A DNA stretch of 64,000 nucleotides from contig NZ_JAGPXX010000025.1 in assembly GCF_018070345.1 (NCBI RefSeq), positions 28,660-92,659 of the forward strand, written 5' to 3'. The first letter of the stretch is position 1, and each line of letters opens with the position of its first letter. The translations under genes and the position numbers were made by a program. The notes under the pieces are model-generated. The model was not told where the DNA came from and made no database searches. It saw only the letters and a program-made list of their open reading frames with translations. Source of the DNA: Streptomyces sp. F63. Its GTDB lineage: Bacteria; Actinomycetota; Actinomycetes; Streptomycetales; Streptomycetaceae. Shown piece by piece: positions 15,555 to 24,147 of the stretch.

Positions 15555-18500
15555 ATGTTCAATCCGAGCGCACCGGTCGTGACCGTCGTCGCGGTCTATC
15601 TGGTCGCCGTGATCGCCGTGGGCCTCTGGGCCTACCCCCGCATCCACACCTTCGCCGACTTCGCCCTCGGCAGCCGCCGGCTCCGCCCGCTGGTCGCCGC
15701 CCTGTCCGCCGGGGCCAGCGACATGTCCGGCTGGCTGTTCCTGGCCCTCCCCGGAGCCGTGTACGCCGCCGGTGTCGGCGCCACCTGGATCGCCGTCGGC
15801 CTGGCGGTCGGCACCTACCTCAACTGGCTGTTCGTCGCCCCGCGGCTGCGCACCTACACCGAGCGGGCCGGCAACGCGGTGAGCCTGTCGGCCTACCTGG
15901 AGGAACGGTTCGAGGACCGCACCAGGATGCTCCGGATCGTCACGGCCGCCGTCACCGTCGTGTTCTTCACCCTCTACGTGGCCGGCGGACTGGTCGCCGG
16001 CGGGCTCCTCTTCGAGCAGGTCTTCGACGTCGCCTTCGGACTCGGGGTGACGCTGACCGCCCTGGTCATCGTCGTCTACTCCTGCCTCGGCGGCTTCCTC
16101 GCCGTGAGCCTGACGCACGTGGTGCAGGGCACGCTGATGGCTCTCACCCTGGTCGTCCTGCCGGTGACCGCCATCGCGCTGCTGGGCGGGTTCGGGGCGC
16201 TGGGCGACGAGCTCGGCCTCAGGACGGACTCACTCCTGGAGATGGGGTCCCGGGCGAGCTACTCCGACGGCCAGTGGTCAGCGGGCCGGCCGCTCGGCGC
16301 CGTCGCGATCGTCTCCCTGCTCGCCTGGGGGCTCGGCTACTTCGGCCAGCCGCACATCCTCGCCCGTTTCATGGGCATCCGCAGCATCCGCGCCGTCCCG
16401 GCGGCCCGGCGCATCGGCACCCTCTGGGTGCTCGTCGTGCTCACGGGCGCGTCGCTCACCGGCCTGGCGGGCATCGCCGTCCTCGACGAGCCGCTCGGCA
16501 ACCCCGAGACGGTGTTCATCGCCCTGGCGGAGGACCTGTTCACCCCGTGGATCGCCGGGTTCATGCTGATCGCCGTCCTCGCCGCGATCATGTCGACCGC
16601 GGACAGCCAGCTGCTCGTGTCCTCCGTCGCCCTCACCGAGGACTTCTACCACGCCTTCCTCAGCCGCCGCGCCTCGGACCGGGCCCTGGTGTGGGCGGGC
16701 CGCAGCGCCGTGGTGGCGGTGACGCTGATCGCCTGGGTCATCGCGCTCGAGGGCGGCGGCGTACTGGACATCGTGGCCCACGCCTGGGCGGGCTTCGGCG
16801 CCTCCTTCGGCCCCGTCGTCCTCCTCTCCCTGTACTGGCCGCGCATGACCTGGGCGGGGGCCATGGCGGGCATCGTGACGGGCGCGGCCGTCGTCCTCCT
16901 CTGGGAGCGCATCAACCCGCTCCTCGGCCCGCTGGAGTCCGGCGTCTACGAGATGGTCCCCGGCGTCCTGGCCGCCACCGCCGCCGCGCTGCTCTTCGGC
17001 CGCTGGGCCGGCCGCCCCCCGCAGCGCGCCTTCTGGCGGCTGCCGGGCGGCGGGGTGAACCAGCTGATGCTGGAGCCGTCCCTCGGCCAGGCGCCGATCG
17101 GCATGGCCGTGGTCGACAGCGATCTGCGGTACGTCTGGGTGAACAAGGTGCTGGAACGCATGGCCCCGCTGGAGCGGCGGCTGGGACGGCGGGTGACGGA
17201 CATCCTGCCGCAGCGGCAGGCGGAGGCGCTGGAGGAGCGCATGCGGACCGTGCTGGCCACCGGGGAACCGGTGCTGGACTACGAGTTCGGCGGCCCCGGC
17301 TTCACGGATCCGCGCCAGGAGCGGGCGTACTCGGTCTCCATCTTCGGCATGGAGAACCGGCACGGCCAGCGCGTCGGGATCTGGTACATGGTCATCGACG
17401 TCACCGACCGCTGGAAGGCCAAACAGCGCCTGGCCCTGCTGAACGACGCCAGCGCCCGGATCGGCAGCACCCTCGACGTGACGCTGACCGCCCAGGAACT
17501 GGCGGACGACACCGTGCCGTCCCTCGCCGACTTCGTCGCCGTCGACCTGCTGGAGTCGGTGGTGCGGGGGGAGGAGCCCGCCCCCGGCGCCGTCGCCGGC
17601 ACCCCCGCCCTGCGGCGGGCGGGCCAGAAGCCTGCGGGCGGGCCCCGGGAGGCGGAACCGGCCGCGGGCGGGAGCGCCTCCGTCTCCCCCGTCTCCCCCG
17701 GCTCCCCCGACTCCCCCGCGGCACGCTGCCTGCTGCGGGGCAGGACCCTCGTGGAGACGGACCCCGGCCTCGCCGGCCGGCCCTGGGTGGCGGGCGATCC
17801 GGCCCTGAAGGCCCTCGCCGGCGCCCCCGGGGGCCCGCACGCGGTGATGGCCGTGCCGATGCGGGCCCGCGGCGTCTTCCTGGGAGCGGCCGTGTTCCTC
17901 CGGTCCCGGCGCCTGGGGGCCTTCGAGGAGGACGACGTCCGGCTGGCCGAGGAGCTCGTCTCCCGTGCCGCGGTGAGCGTCGACAACGCCCGCCGCTACA
18001 CCCGGGAGCGCACCGCGGCCCAGACCATGCAGCGCTCCCTGCTGCCGCACGGGCTGACCGGCGGCTCCGCCCTGGAGGTGGCGTCGCGCTATCTCCCGGC
18101 CGACGCGCCCAGCGGTGTGGGCGGCGACTGGTTCGACGTGATCCCGCTCTCCGGGGCGCGGGTCGCGCTGACCGTCGGGGACGTGGTCGGCCACGGCATC
18201 AACGCCGCCACCACGATGGGGCGGCTGCGCACCGCCGTCCGCACCCTCGCCAACCTGGACCTCCCGCCGGACGAACTCCTCGCCCATCTGGACGACCTCG
18301 TGGGCGACCTGATGGGACCCGACACGGACTACGCGGAGAAACGACCGGCCGCGGACAAGGAGAACGTGGCCGCCACCTTCCTCGGCGCCACCTGCCTCTA
18401 CGCCGTCTACGACCCGGTCGGCGGCCGGTGCACGCTGGCCCGTGCCGGTCATCTCCCGCCGGTGGTCGTCCGCCCGGGAGGCACCGCCGAGGTGCTGGAC

Positions 18501-19181
18501 CTGCCCGCCGGACCACCGCTGGGCCTCGGGGCCCTGCCCTTCGAGTCGGCCGACTACACCCTGGAGGAGGGCAGCCTGATCGCGCTCTACACCGACGGCC
18601 TCGTCCGGGCGCACGACCTGGACATCGACGCCGGGCTGTCCCGGCTGTGCCGGGCGCTGGCCTCCGCACGGCCGGACCTGGAGGAGACCGGCGACCGGGT
18701 GATGGAGGCCCTGCTGGACGGCCCGCCCTCCGACGACGCCGCCCTCCTCCTCGCCCGGGCCCGGGTGCTGGACTCGACCCGGGTCGCCTCCCGGGAACTG
18801 CCCTGCGACCCCGCCGTCGTCTCCGAGGCGCGCACCTTCGTCACCCGGCAGCTGGCGGAATGGGACATGGACGAGCTGCTCTTCACCACCGAGCTGATCG
18901 TCAGCGAGCTGGTCACCAACGCCATCCGCCACGGCAGCGGGCCCATCACGCTGCGCCTGATCCGGGAACGCGCCCTGATCTGCGAGGTCTCGGACACCAG
19001 CAGCACCTCCCCCCGGCTGCGCCACGCCCGGACCACCGACGAGGGCGGCCGGGGGCTGCTGATCGTCGCGCAGCTCGCCCGCCGGTGGGGCACCCGCTAC
19101 ACGGCGGACGGCAAGGTCATCTGGGCGGAACAGGCGGTGGCTCCCGGTGCCACGCCGTCCGTCGCCGTCCCGGCGCTGTGA
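15555..19181 (+). CDS. Sodium:solute symporter fused to PAS-GAF-PP2C-ATPase regulatory domains
   Basis: A 1,208-residue protein starting at ATG 15555 after AGGTGAGGA. Residues 1 to about 500 are an SSS/PutP-like transporter with roughly 13 membrane segments (ASDMSGW and the STADSQLLVSS region are family-like). A PAS domain follows (about 510-610), then a GAF domain (about 630-815, interrupted by a Pro/Ser-rich insert), a SpoIIE-type PP2C phosphatase (about 820-1070, GGDWFDV, GDVVGHG, YTDGLV, PSDDAALL) and a C-terminal GHKL ATPase (about 1080-1195, ELVTNAIRHG). The last two resemble SpoIIE/RsbU and RsbW modules of partner-switching systems. A transport or substrate-sensing module therefore appears tied to control of an anti-sigma pathway. 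Confidence 0.9.
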   Translation: MFNPSAPVVTVVAVYLVAVIAVGLWAYPRIHTFADFALGSRRLRPLVAALSAGASDMSGWLFLALPGAVYAAGVGATWIAVGLAVGTYLNWLFVAPRLRTYTERAGNAVSLSAYLEERFEDRTRMLRIVTAAVTVVFFTLYVAGGLVAGGLLFEQVFDVAFGLGVTLTALVIVVYSCLGGFLAVSLTHVVQGTLMALTLVVLPVTAIALLGGFGALGDELGLRTDSLLEMGSRASYSDGQWSAGRPLGAVAIVSLLAWGLGYFGQPHILARFMGIRSIRAVPAARRIGTLWVLVVLTGASLTGLAGIAVLDEPLGNPETVFIALAEDLFTPWIAGFMLIAVLAAIMSTADSQLLVSSVALTEDFYHAFLSRRASDRALVWAGRSAVVAVTLIAWVIALEGGGVLDIVAHAWAGFGASFGPVVLLSLYWPRMTWAGAMAGIVTGAAVVLLWERINPLLGPLESGVYEMVPGVLAATAAALLFGRWAGRPPQRAFWRLPGGGVNQLMLEPSLGQAPIGMAVVDSDLRYVWVNKVLERMAPLERRLGRRVTDILPQRQAEALEERMRTVLATGEPVLDYEFGGPGFTDPRQERAYSVSIFGMENRHGQRVGIWYMVIDVTDRWKAKQRLALLNDASARIGSTLDVTLTAQELADDTVPSLADFVAVDLLESVVRGEEPAPGAVAGTPALRRAGQKPAGGPREAEPAAGGSASVSPVSPGSPDSPAARCLLRGRTLVETDPGLAGRPWVAGDPALKALAGAPGGPHAVMAVPMRARGVFLGAAVFLRSRRLGAFEEDDVRLAEELVSRAAVSVDNARRYTRERTAAQTMQRSLLPHGLTGGSALEVASRYLPADAPSGVGGDWFDVIPLSGARVALTVGDVVGHGINAATTMGRLRTAVRTLANLDLPPDELLAHLDDLVGDLMGPDTDYAEKRPAADKENVAATFLGATCLYAVYDPVGGRCTLARAGHLPPVVVRPGGTAEVLDLPAGPPLGLGALPFESADYTLEEGSLIALYTDGLVRAHDLDIDAGLSRLCRALASARPDLEETGDRVMEALLDGPPSDDAALLLARARVLDSTRVASRELPCDPAVVSEARTFVTRQLAEWDMDELLFTTELIVSELVTNAIRHGSGPITLRLIRERALICEVSDTSSTSPRLRHARTTDEGGRGLLIVAQLARRWGTRYTADGKVIWAEQAVAPGATPSVAVPAL

Positions 19182-19272
19182 GCCGTCCGTCCGCGGGCGG
19201 GAGACGGCGCGGAACGAACGGAGCCGCGGCGCGGCCCCCGCCCCGGACCGTTCCGGCGGACCCGCCGCGGCC

Positions 19273-19710
19273 TCAGGGGGTGAGTTCGCTCTCCGGCGTC
19301 CACGCGCTCAGCGCCCACAGGACGACCAGGTCGATCCCGATGAGGACGATCGCCCAGACCGGGATGTACGGAAGCCACAGGAAGTTGGCGACCAGATGCA
19401 GCGCGACGAGGACGATGGCGGTGTAGCGCGCCCAGGACGCCCCCTGCACCACACCGTAGCCGGTGAAGGCCACCAGCACGCCGAGCGCCAGGTGGAGCCA
19501 GCCCCAGCCGGTCAGGTCGACCTCGAAGACGTAGTCGCCGACCTCGGCGAAGACGTCGTCGTTCGCGATGGCCGCGATCCCCTGCAGGACACCGAGGATC
19601 CCGGCGATCAGCAGGACGGCACCCGCGAAGACCGCGGGCCCGCCGGGTCCCGTGGTGGCGCGGGTGGCGGAGGAGTGCGCGCGCGCCGTGGTGTGTGAAG
19701 CCTGGTTCAT
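19273..19710 (-). CDS. DUF7144-like four-helix membrane protein
   Basis: A 145-residue protein with four hydrophobic segments. It contains GVLQGIAAI, DLTGWGWLHLALGVL and ARYTAIVLVALHLVANFLWLPYIP, a pattern common in small Streptomyces membrane proteins grouped as DUF7144. ATG 19710 has GGGAGG upstream. It converges on the symporter fusion. The function is unknown; these proteins often occur among stress genes. Confidence 0.8.
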   Translation of the reverse strand: MNQASHTTARAHSSATRATTGPGGPAVFAGAVLLIAGILGVLQGIAAIANDDVFAEVGDYVFEVDLTGWGWLHLALGVLVAFTGYGVVQGASWARYTAIVLVALHLVANFLWLPYIPVWAIVLIGIDLVVLWALSAWTPESELTP

Positions 19711-19964
19711 GGCTGCCTCCCGGGCATGGGCCGCGTACGGCGGCGGTGCGGGGCCGGGCCGGCGGGCCGCCGGCAGAGCCGGCCGCGCCTTTCCCCAGGC
19801 TAGGCAGAGGCGTCCCCGCCCCGCATCCGGAGCCGGGGGCTGCCGCCCCGGTTCCGGCCCCGCCCCGGTTCCCGCCCCGCCCCCGTTCCCGTACCGTGCG
19901 CGGCGCCGCCGATCCGGGGCATACGGTGGCCGTCAGGACGGACGCGCAGGCGGGAGACGCACAC

Positions 19965-20792
19965 ATGGGCCGGGTCACCGAACGGCGGCGGGTGGTACGG
20001 ATCCGGGACGGCGCGGTGAGCGCGCGCCCCGACACGCTCGTCGCGGAGGAACCCCTGGAGATCCGGCTGGGCGGCAGGCCGCTCGCGATCACCATGCGCA
20101 CCCCCGGCGACGACTTCGCGCTCGCCGCGGGGTTCCTGGTCAGCGAGGGCGTCCTGGGGCGGGCGGAGGAACTGGCCGGCATCGCCTACTGCGCCGGGGC
20201 CACCGGTGACGGCGGCAACACGTACAACGTGGTGGACGTCCGGCTCGCCGCGGGGGTGCCGCTGCCCTCCATCACGCTGGAGCGCAACGTCTATACGACC
20301 TCCTCCTGCGGGCTCTGCGGCAAGGCCAGCCTGGACGCCGTGCGGACCACGGCCCGCTGGCCGGTCGCCGACGAGCCGCCGGTCCGCGTCACGCCCGCGG
20401 TGCTGGCCGCCCTGCCGGAGCGGCTGCGCGCCGCCCAGCGGGTGTTCGACCGGACGGGCGGGCTGCACGCGGCCGGGCTGTTCTCGCCCGAGGGCGAGTT
20501 GCTGGACCTGCGGGAGGACGTCGGCCGGCACAACGCCGTCGACAAGCTGGTGGGGCGGGCGCTGCAGGACGGGCGGCTGCCGCTGTCGCGGTGCGTGCTG
20601 CTGGTCTCCGGGCGGGCCTCGTTCGAGCTGGCGCAGAAGGCGGTGATGGCCGGGATTCCCGTGCTGGCGGCCGTCTCCGCGCCGTCCTCCCTCGCCGTGG
20701 ACCTCGCCGAGGAGGCCGGGCTGACCCTCGTCGGCTTCCTCCGCGGCGCGTCGATGAACGTCTACGCGGGCGCGGAGCGGGTCACCGTGTGA
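19965..20792 (+). CDS. fdhD: Formate dehydrogenase accessory sulfurtransferase FdhD
   Basis: A 275-residue protein with the family's reactive CGLCG motif (C115, C118), EEPLEIR near the N-terminus, EDVGRHNAVDKLVG in the second half and SGRASFELAQKA. FdhD moves sulfur from a cysteine desulfurase to the molybdenum cofactor of formate dehydrogenase. Length and motifs are complete. No formate dehydrogenase gene lies in the window, so it acts on an enzyme encoded elsewhere. Confidence 0.95.
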   Translation: MGRVTERRRVVRIRDGAVSARPDTLVAEEPLEIRLGGRPLAITMRTPGDDFALAAGFLVSEGVLGRAEELAGIAYCAGATGDGGNTYNVVDVRLAAGVPLPSITLERNVYTTSSCGLCGKASLDAVRTTARWPVADEPPVRVTPAVLAALPERLRAAQRVFDRTGGLHAAGLFSPEGELLDLREDVGRHNAVDKLVGRALQDGRLPLSRCVLLVSGRASFELAQKAVMAGIPVLAAVSAPSSLAVDLAEEAGLTLVGFLRGASMNVYAGAERVTV

Positions 20793-21095
20793 GGAACGGC
20801 ACCGGGGACGGAGACGGCTGCCCCGCGCCCCATGGGGGCATACTCCTCCTGGCGCGGCACACCGCGCGGCGCCCCCCGTGAAGCAACGGTGCGGGACCGG
20901 CGGGGATTGCGTGGAGACGGCGCACGGCGACCTTACCCCCGGGTCAGCAATCGGCCGAGGTCAGCGCACGGCTCCGCCATTCCCCCACCTGACCTGCACA
21001 TTTACCGCACCCTACGGTCGCGGTGCGCGCCTCACGCCGATCGGGATCCATCGGGTACCGTCACCGCGCTGTGCGAAGTCCCGAGGAGCGATGCG
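20793..21095 (+). other. Intergenic region upstream of acyl-CoA ligase
   Basis: About 300 bases without a gene. The region from about 20935 to 21080 is less GC-rich than its surroundings and is the probable promoter area for the ligase. No certain element was identified. Confidence 0.4.
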
Positions 21096-22919
21096 TTGCA
21101 CGACATCTCCACCCCCGCCGTCACGGCGGCCCCCCAGGCCGGCGGCCTGGCCGACGCCGTCTTCGACCGCGCCGCCCGGGAACCGGACAAGGTCGTCCTG
21201 GGCCGCAAGCCGGACGGGGTGTGGCGGGACGTCACCGCGGCGGAGTTCCGGGACGAGGTGCTGGCGCTCGCCAAAGGGCTGATAGCCCAGGGCATCCGCT
21301 TCGCCGACCGCGTCGCCATCATGTCCCGCACCCGCTACGAGTGGACCCTCTTCGACTTCGCCCTGTGGAGCATCGGCGCCCAGCCCATCCCGATCTACCC
21401 GACCTCCTCCGCCGAGCAGGTGCTGTGGATCCTCCACGACGCGGACGTCTCGGCCTGCATCGTCGAGCACGAGGACCACGCCATGACGGTCGGCTCCGTG
21501 ATCGACCGGCTGCCGCGGATGGGCCGGCTGTGGCAGCTCAACGCCGACGCCGTCGGGCGGCTCACCGCCGCCGGCGCGCACATCGAGGACGACGTGGTGC
21601 ACCGGCACCGGCGCGCCGTCACCCCGGAGTCGCCCGCCACGGTGATCTACACCTCCGGCACCACCGGCCGCCCCAAGGGCTGTGTGCTGACCCACGCCAA
21701 CTTCCTCTTCGAGACGGACACGATGGTGACCCGCTGGGAGCCGGTCTTCCACTCCCGGCCCGGCGACGAGCCGTCCACGCTGCTCTTCCTGCCGATCTCC
21801 CACGTCTTCGGCCGGATGGTGGAGGTCGCGGCGATCCGGCACGGCGTGAAACTGGGCCACCAGCCGAACCTCGCGGCGAGCGAACTCCTCCCCGACCTGG
21901 CCGTGTTCCGGCCCACGTTCATCCTCGCCGTGCCGTACGTCTTCGAGAAGATCTTCCACGCGGCCCGGCGGAAGGCGGAGGGCGAGGGCAGGGTGGGGCC
22001 CTTCGACAGGGCGGTGGAGATCGCGGTGCGCTACGCCGAGGCACAGGAGGACCGGGCCTTCGGGAACGGTTCCGGGCCCGGCGCCGGCCTGCGGCTCCAG
22101 CACCAGCTCTTCGACAAGCTGGTCTACGGCAAGCTGCGCGCGGCCATGGGCGGCCGCATCCGGCACGCCATGTCGGGCGGTTCGGCGATGGAGCGCCGGC
22201 TCGGGCTGTTCTTCGCGGGCGCCGGCGTCACCGTCTACGAGGGCTACGGACTGACCGAGTCGACCGCCGCCGCCACCGCCAACCCCCCGGAGCGCACCCG
22301 CTACGGCACCGTCGGCCCGCCCATCCCCGGCACGTCCGTGCACATCGCGGAGGACGGCGAGATCTGGCTGTACGGACCGAACGTCTTCGGCGGCTACCTC
22401 AACGAGCCCAAGGCGACGCACGAGACCCTGCGCGACGGCTGGCTGGCCACCGGGGACCTCGGCGCGCTCGACGAGGAGGGCTACCTCACCATCACCGGGC
22501 GGAAGAAGGAGATCCTGGTGACCTCGGGCGGCAAGAGCGTCTCGCCCGCCCCGCTGGAGGAGCGGGTCCGCCTGCACCCGCTGATCGCCCAGTGCATCGT
22601 CGTCGGCAACGACCGGCCCTACGTCGCCGCGCTCGTCACCCTGGACCCGGAGGCGGTGGACCACTGGCTGAAGATGCGCGGCAAACCGCGGCTCCCGGCC
22701 TCCGAACTGGTGCGGGACAAGGAGCTGGAGACCGAGATCCGCCGCGCGGTCGTGGCCGCCAACACCATGGTGTCGAAGGCCGAGTCGATCCGCACCTTCC
22801 GCATCCTGGCCGCCCAGTTCTCCGAGGAACACGGGCTGCTCACGCCCTCGATGAAGCTCAAGCGCAAGGCCATCGAGTCCGCCTACGCCGGCGAGATCGA
22901 AGCCCTGTACCGCGGGTGA
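21096..22919 (+). CDS. Long-chain fatty-acid--CoA ligase (AMP-binding)
   Basis: A 607-residue adenylate-forming enzyme. The P-loop-like motif YTSGTTGRPKG lies at residues 185-195, followed by GYGLTESTAAAT, WLATGDLG, and a C-terminal KKEILVTSGGKSVSP hinge. This fits the FadD15/long-chain acyl-CoA synthetase group, which activates fatty acids with ATP and CoA. A TTG start at 21096 is chosen because AGGAG sits seven bases before it; an out-of-frame ATG lies just upstream. It stands as a single transcription unit, followed by a hairpin. Confidence 0.92.
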   Translation: MHDISTPAVTAAPQAGGLADAVFDRAAREPDKVVLGRKPDGVWRDVTAAEFRDEVLALAKGLIAQGIRFADRVAIMSRTRYEWTLFDFALWSIGAQPIPIYPTSSAEQVLWILHDADVSACIVEHEDHAMTVGSVIDRLPRMGRLWQLNADAVGRLTAAGAHIEDDVVHRHRRAVTPESPATVIYTSGTTGRPKGCVLTHANFLFETDTMVTRWEPVFHSRPGDEPSTLLFLPISHVFGRMVEVAAIRHGVKLGHQPNLAASELLPDLAVFRPTFILAVPYVFEKIFHAARRKAEGEGRVGPFDRAVEIAVRYAEAQEDRAFGNGSGPGAGLRLQHQLFDKLVYGKLRAAMGGRIRHAMSGGSAMERRLGLFFAGAGVTVYEGYGLTESTAAATANPPERTRYGTVGPPIPGTSVHIAEDGEIWLYGPNVFGGYLNEPKATHETLRDGWLATGDLGALDEEGYLTITGRKKEILVTSGGKSVSPAPLEERVRLHPLIAQCIVVGNDRPYVAALVTLDPEAVDHWLKMRGKPRLPASELVRDKELETEIRRAVVAANTMVSKAESIRTFRILAAQFSEEHGLLTPSMKLKRKAIESAYAGEIEALYRG

Positions 22920-22950
22920 GCCCGGCGCGGAAACGGCCCCGGGAGCTCCG

Positions 22951-22982
22951 CCGTTCCCGCGCCCGGCCTGCCCCGGGAACGG
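22951..22982 (+). terminator. Hairpin after acyl-CoA ligase
   Basis: A perfect 9-bp stem (ccgttcccg with cgggaacgg) and 14-base loop lie 32 bases after the ligase stop. There is no T-tract. Confidence 0.55.
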
Positions 22983-23079
22983 GGACTCGCGGAATATCCT
23001 TACCGGAACGCGGAATACGCGGCCGTCATCGAACGTCCGATCAGGGGCAGGAGCCGCCGTAGCACCGCGGTATCCGAAG

Positions 23080-23123
23080 GACCGCACCACGACCGACCGC
23101 ACCACGACCGACCGCACGACGAC
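23080..23123 (+). repeat. Three 15-bp tandem repeats before the aldo/keto reductase
   Basis: Nearly identical copies of cgaccgcaccacgac occupy the space 19-62 bases upstream of the reductase start. They end just before the start-proximal GCGAAGGACC sequence, so copy number could affect the 5' leader. Confidence 0.75.
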
Positions 23124-23141
23124 GCGAAGGACCGACCGCCT

Positions 23142-23975
23142 GTGAGCCACGTCCCCTCAGTCACCCTCAACAACGGCGTCCGCATGCCCCAGCTCGGCTA
23201 CGGCGTCTGGCAGATCCCGGACGACGAGGCCGCCGCCGCCGTGACGGCCGCGCTCGAAGCGGGCTACCGCAGCATCGACACCGCGGCCGTCTACGGCAAC
23301 GAGGCCGGCACCGGCGCGGGCATCACCCGCTCCGGCCTCCCCCGCGAGGACGTCTTCGTCACCACGAAGGTCTGGAACAGCGACCAGGGATACGACGCCA
23401 CGCTGCGCGCCTTCGACACCTCGCTGGAGAAGCTCGGCCTGGACTACGTGGACCTGTATCTCGTCCACTGGCCGCTGCCCCGGCGCGACCGCTACGTCGA
23501 GACCTACCGCGCCCTGGAGAAGATCCGGGAGGACGGCCGCGCCCGGGCGATCGGCGTCTCCAACTTCCTGCCCGAGCACCTCACCCGGCTGATGGACGAG
23601 ACGTCCGTCGTGCCCGCCGTCAACCAGATCGAACTGCACCCCTGGTTCCAGCAAGCCGGATCCCGCGCCTTCCACGCCGAGCACGGCATCGCCACCGAGG
23701 CGTGGTCCCCGCTCGGCCAGGGCAAGGGCCTGCTCGACGAGCCCGTCATCACCCGGCTCGCGGCGCGGCACGACCGCACCCCCGCGCAGATCGTGCTCCG
23801 CTGGCATCTGCGGCTCGGCCATGTGGTGATCCCCAAGTCCGCGACACCGGCCCGGATCAGGGAGAACTTCGACGTCTTCGGCTTCGAGCTGGACGAGGAC
23901 GACATGGCGGCCCTCGCCGGCCTGGACTCCACCAGGCGCCTGGGCCCCGACCCGGCCGCGGCCGACTTCGTCTGA
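23142..23975 (+). CDS. Aldo/keto reductase
   Basis: A 277-residue protein with the complete catalytic tetrad D46, Y51, K76, H109 in the usual contexts (SIDTAAVYGNE, VTTKVWN, LYLVHWP). IPKSATPARIRENFDVF near the C-terminus is the NADPH-binding signature. It belongs to the 2,5-diketo-gluconate reductase-like group, which reduces aldehydes and ketones with NADPH. GTG 23142 begins the conserved VTLNNGVRMPQLGYGVW segment within nine residues. Confidence 0.94.
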   Translation: MSHVPSVTLNNGVRMPQLGYGVWQIPDDEAAAAVTAALEAGYRSIDTAAVYGNEAGTGAGITRSGLPREDVFVTTKVWNSDQGYDATLRAFDTSLEKLGLDYVDLYLVHWPLPRRDRYVETYRALEKIREDGRARAIGVSNFLPEHLTRLMDETSVVPAVNQIELHPWFQQAGSRAFHAEHGIATEAWSPLGQGKGLLDEPVITRLAARHDRTPAQIVLRWHLRLGHVVIPKSATPARIRENFDVFGFELDEDDMAALAGLDSTRRLGPDPAAADFV

Positions 23976-24024
23976 TCCGCTGCCCGGCCGGCGGCACCCC
24001 CGGACGCCTCCGGCAACGCGGCCG

Positions 24025-24053
24025 CGCCGCCGCCCCGCCGCGGGGCGGCGGCG
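24025..24053 (+). terminator. GC-rich hairpin after aldo/keto reductase
   Basis: A 13-bp perfect stem with a 3-base loop lies 50 bases after the reductase stop and before the exporter promoter. There is no T-tract. Confidence 0.6.
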
Positions 24054-24109
24054 GGGCGGCGGAACCCCCGCGTCCGCGCCCGGCGACGGCCCGTCCTCCG
24101 CACCAGCCG

Positions 24110-24140
24110 TTGACCTCATGTCGGCTTGAGCTTCTACGGT
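24110..24140 (+). promoter_or_regulatory. SoxR/MerR-type promoter of the ABC exporter
   Basis: TTGACC (24110-24115) and TACGGT (24135-24140) are separated by 19 bp, the long spacer typical of promoters activated by MerR-family proteins. An 18-bp imperfect dyad in the spacer (24114-24131, CCTCA and TTGAG half-sites) matches the known SoxR box pattern CCTCAA-N6-TTGAGG at 10 of 12 defined positions. The start site would fall about at the ATG (24148), giving a leaderless transcript. Confidence 0.65.
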
Positions 24141-24147
24141 TGCGGCC

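Noticed and set aside
20832..21095. Extension of the acyl-CoA ligase to an ATG at 20832
   Set aside because: The added 88 residues are not family-like. The TTG at 21096 has an AGGAG at ideal distance and leads straight into the conserved enzyme.
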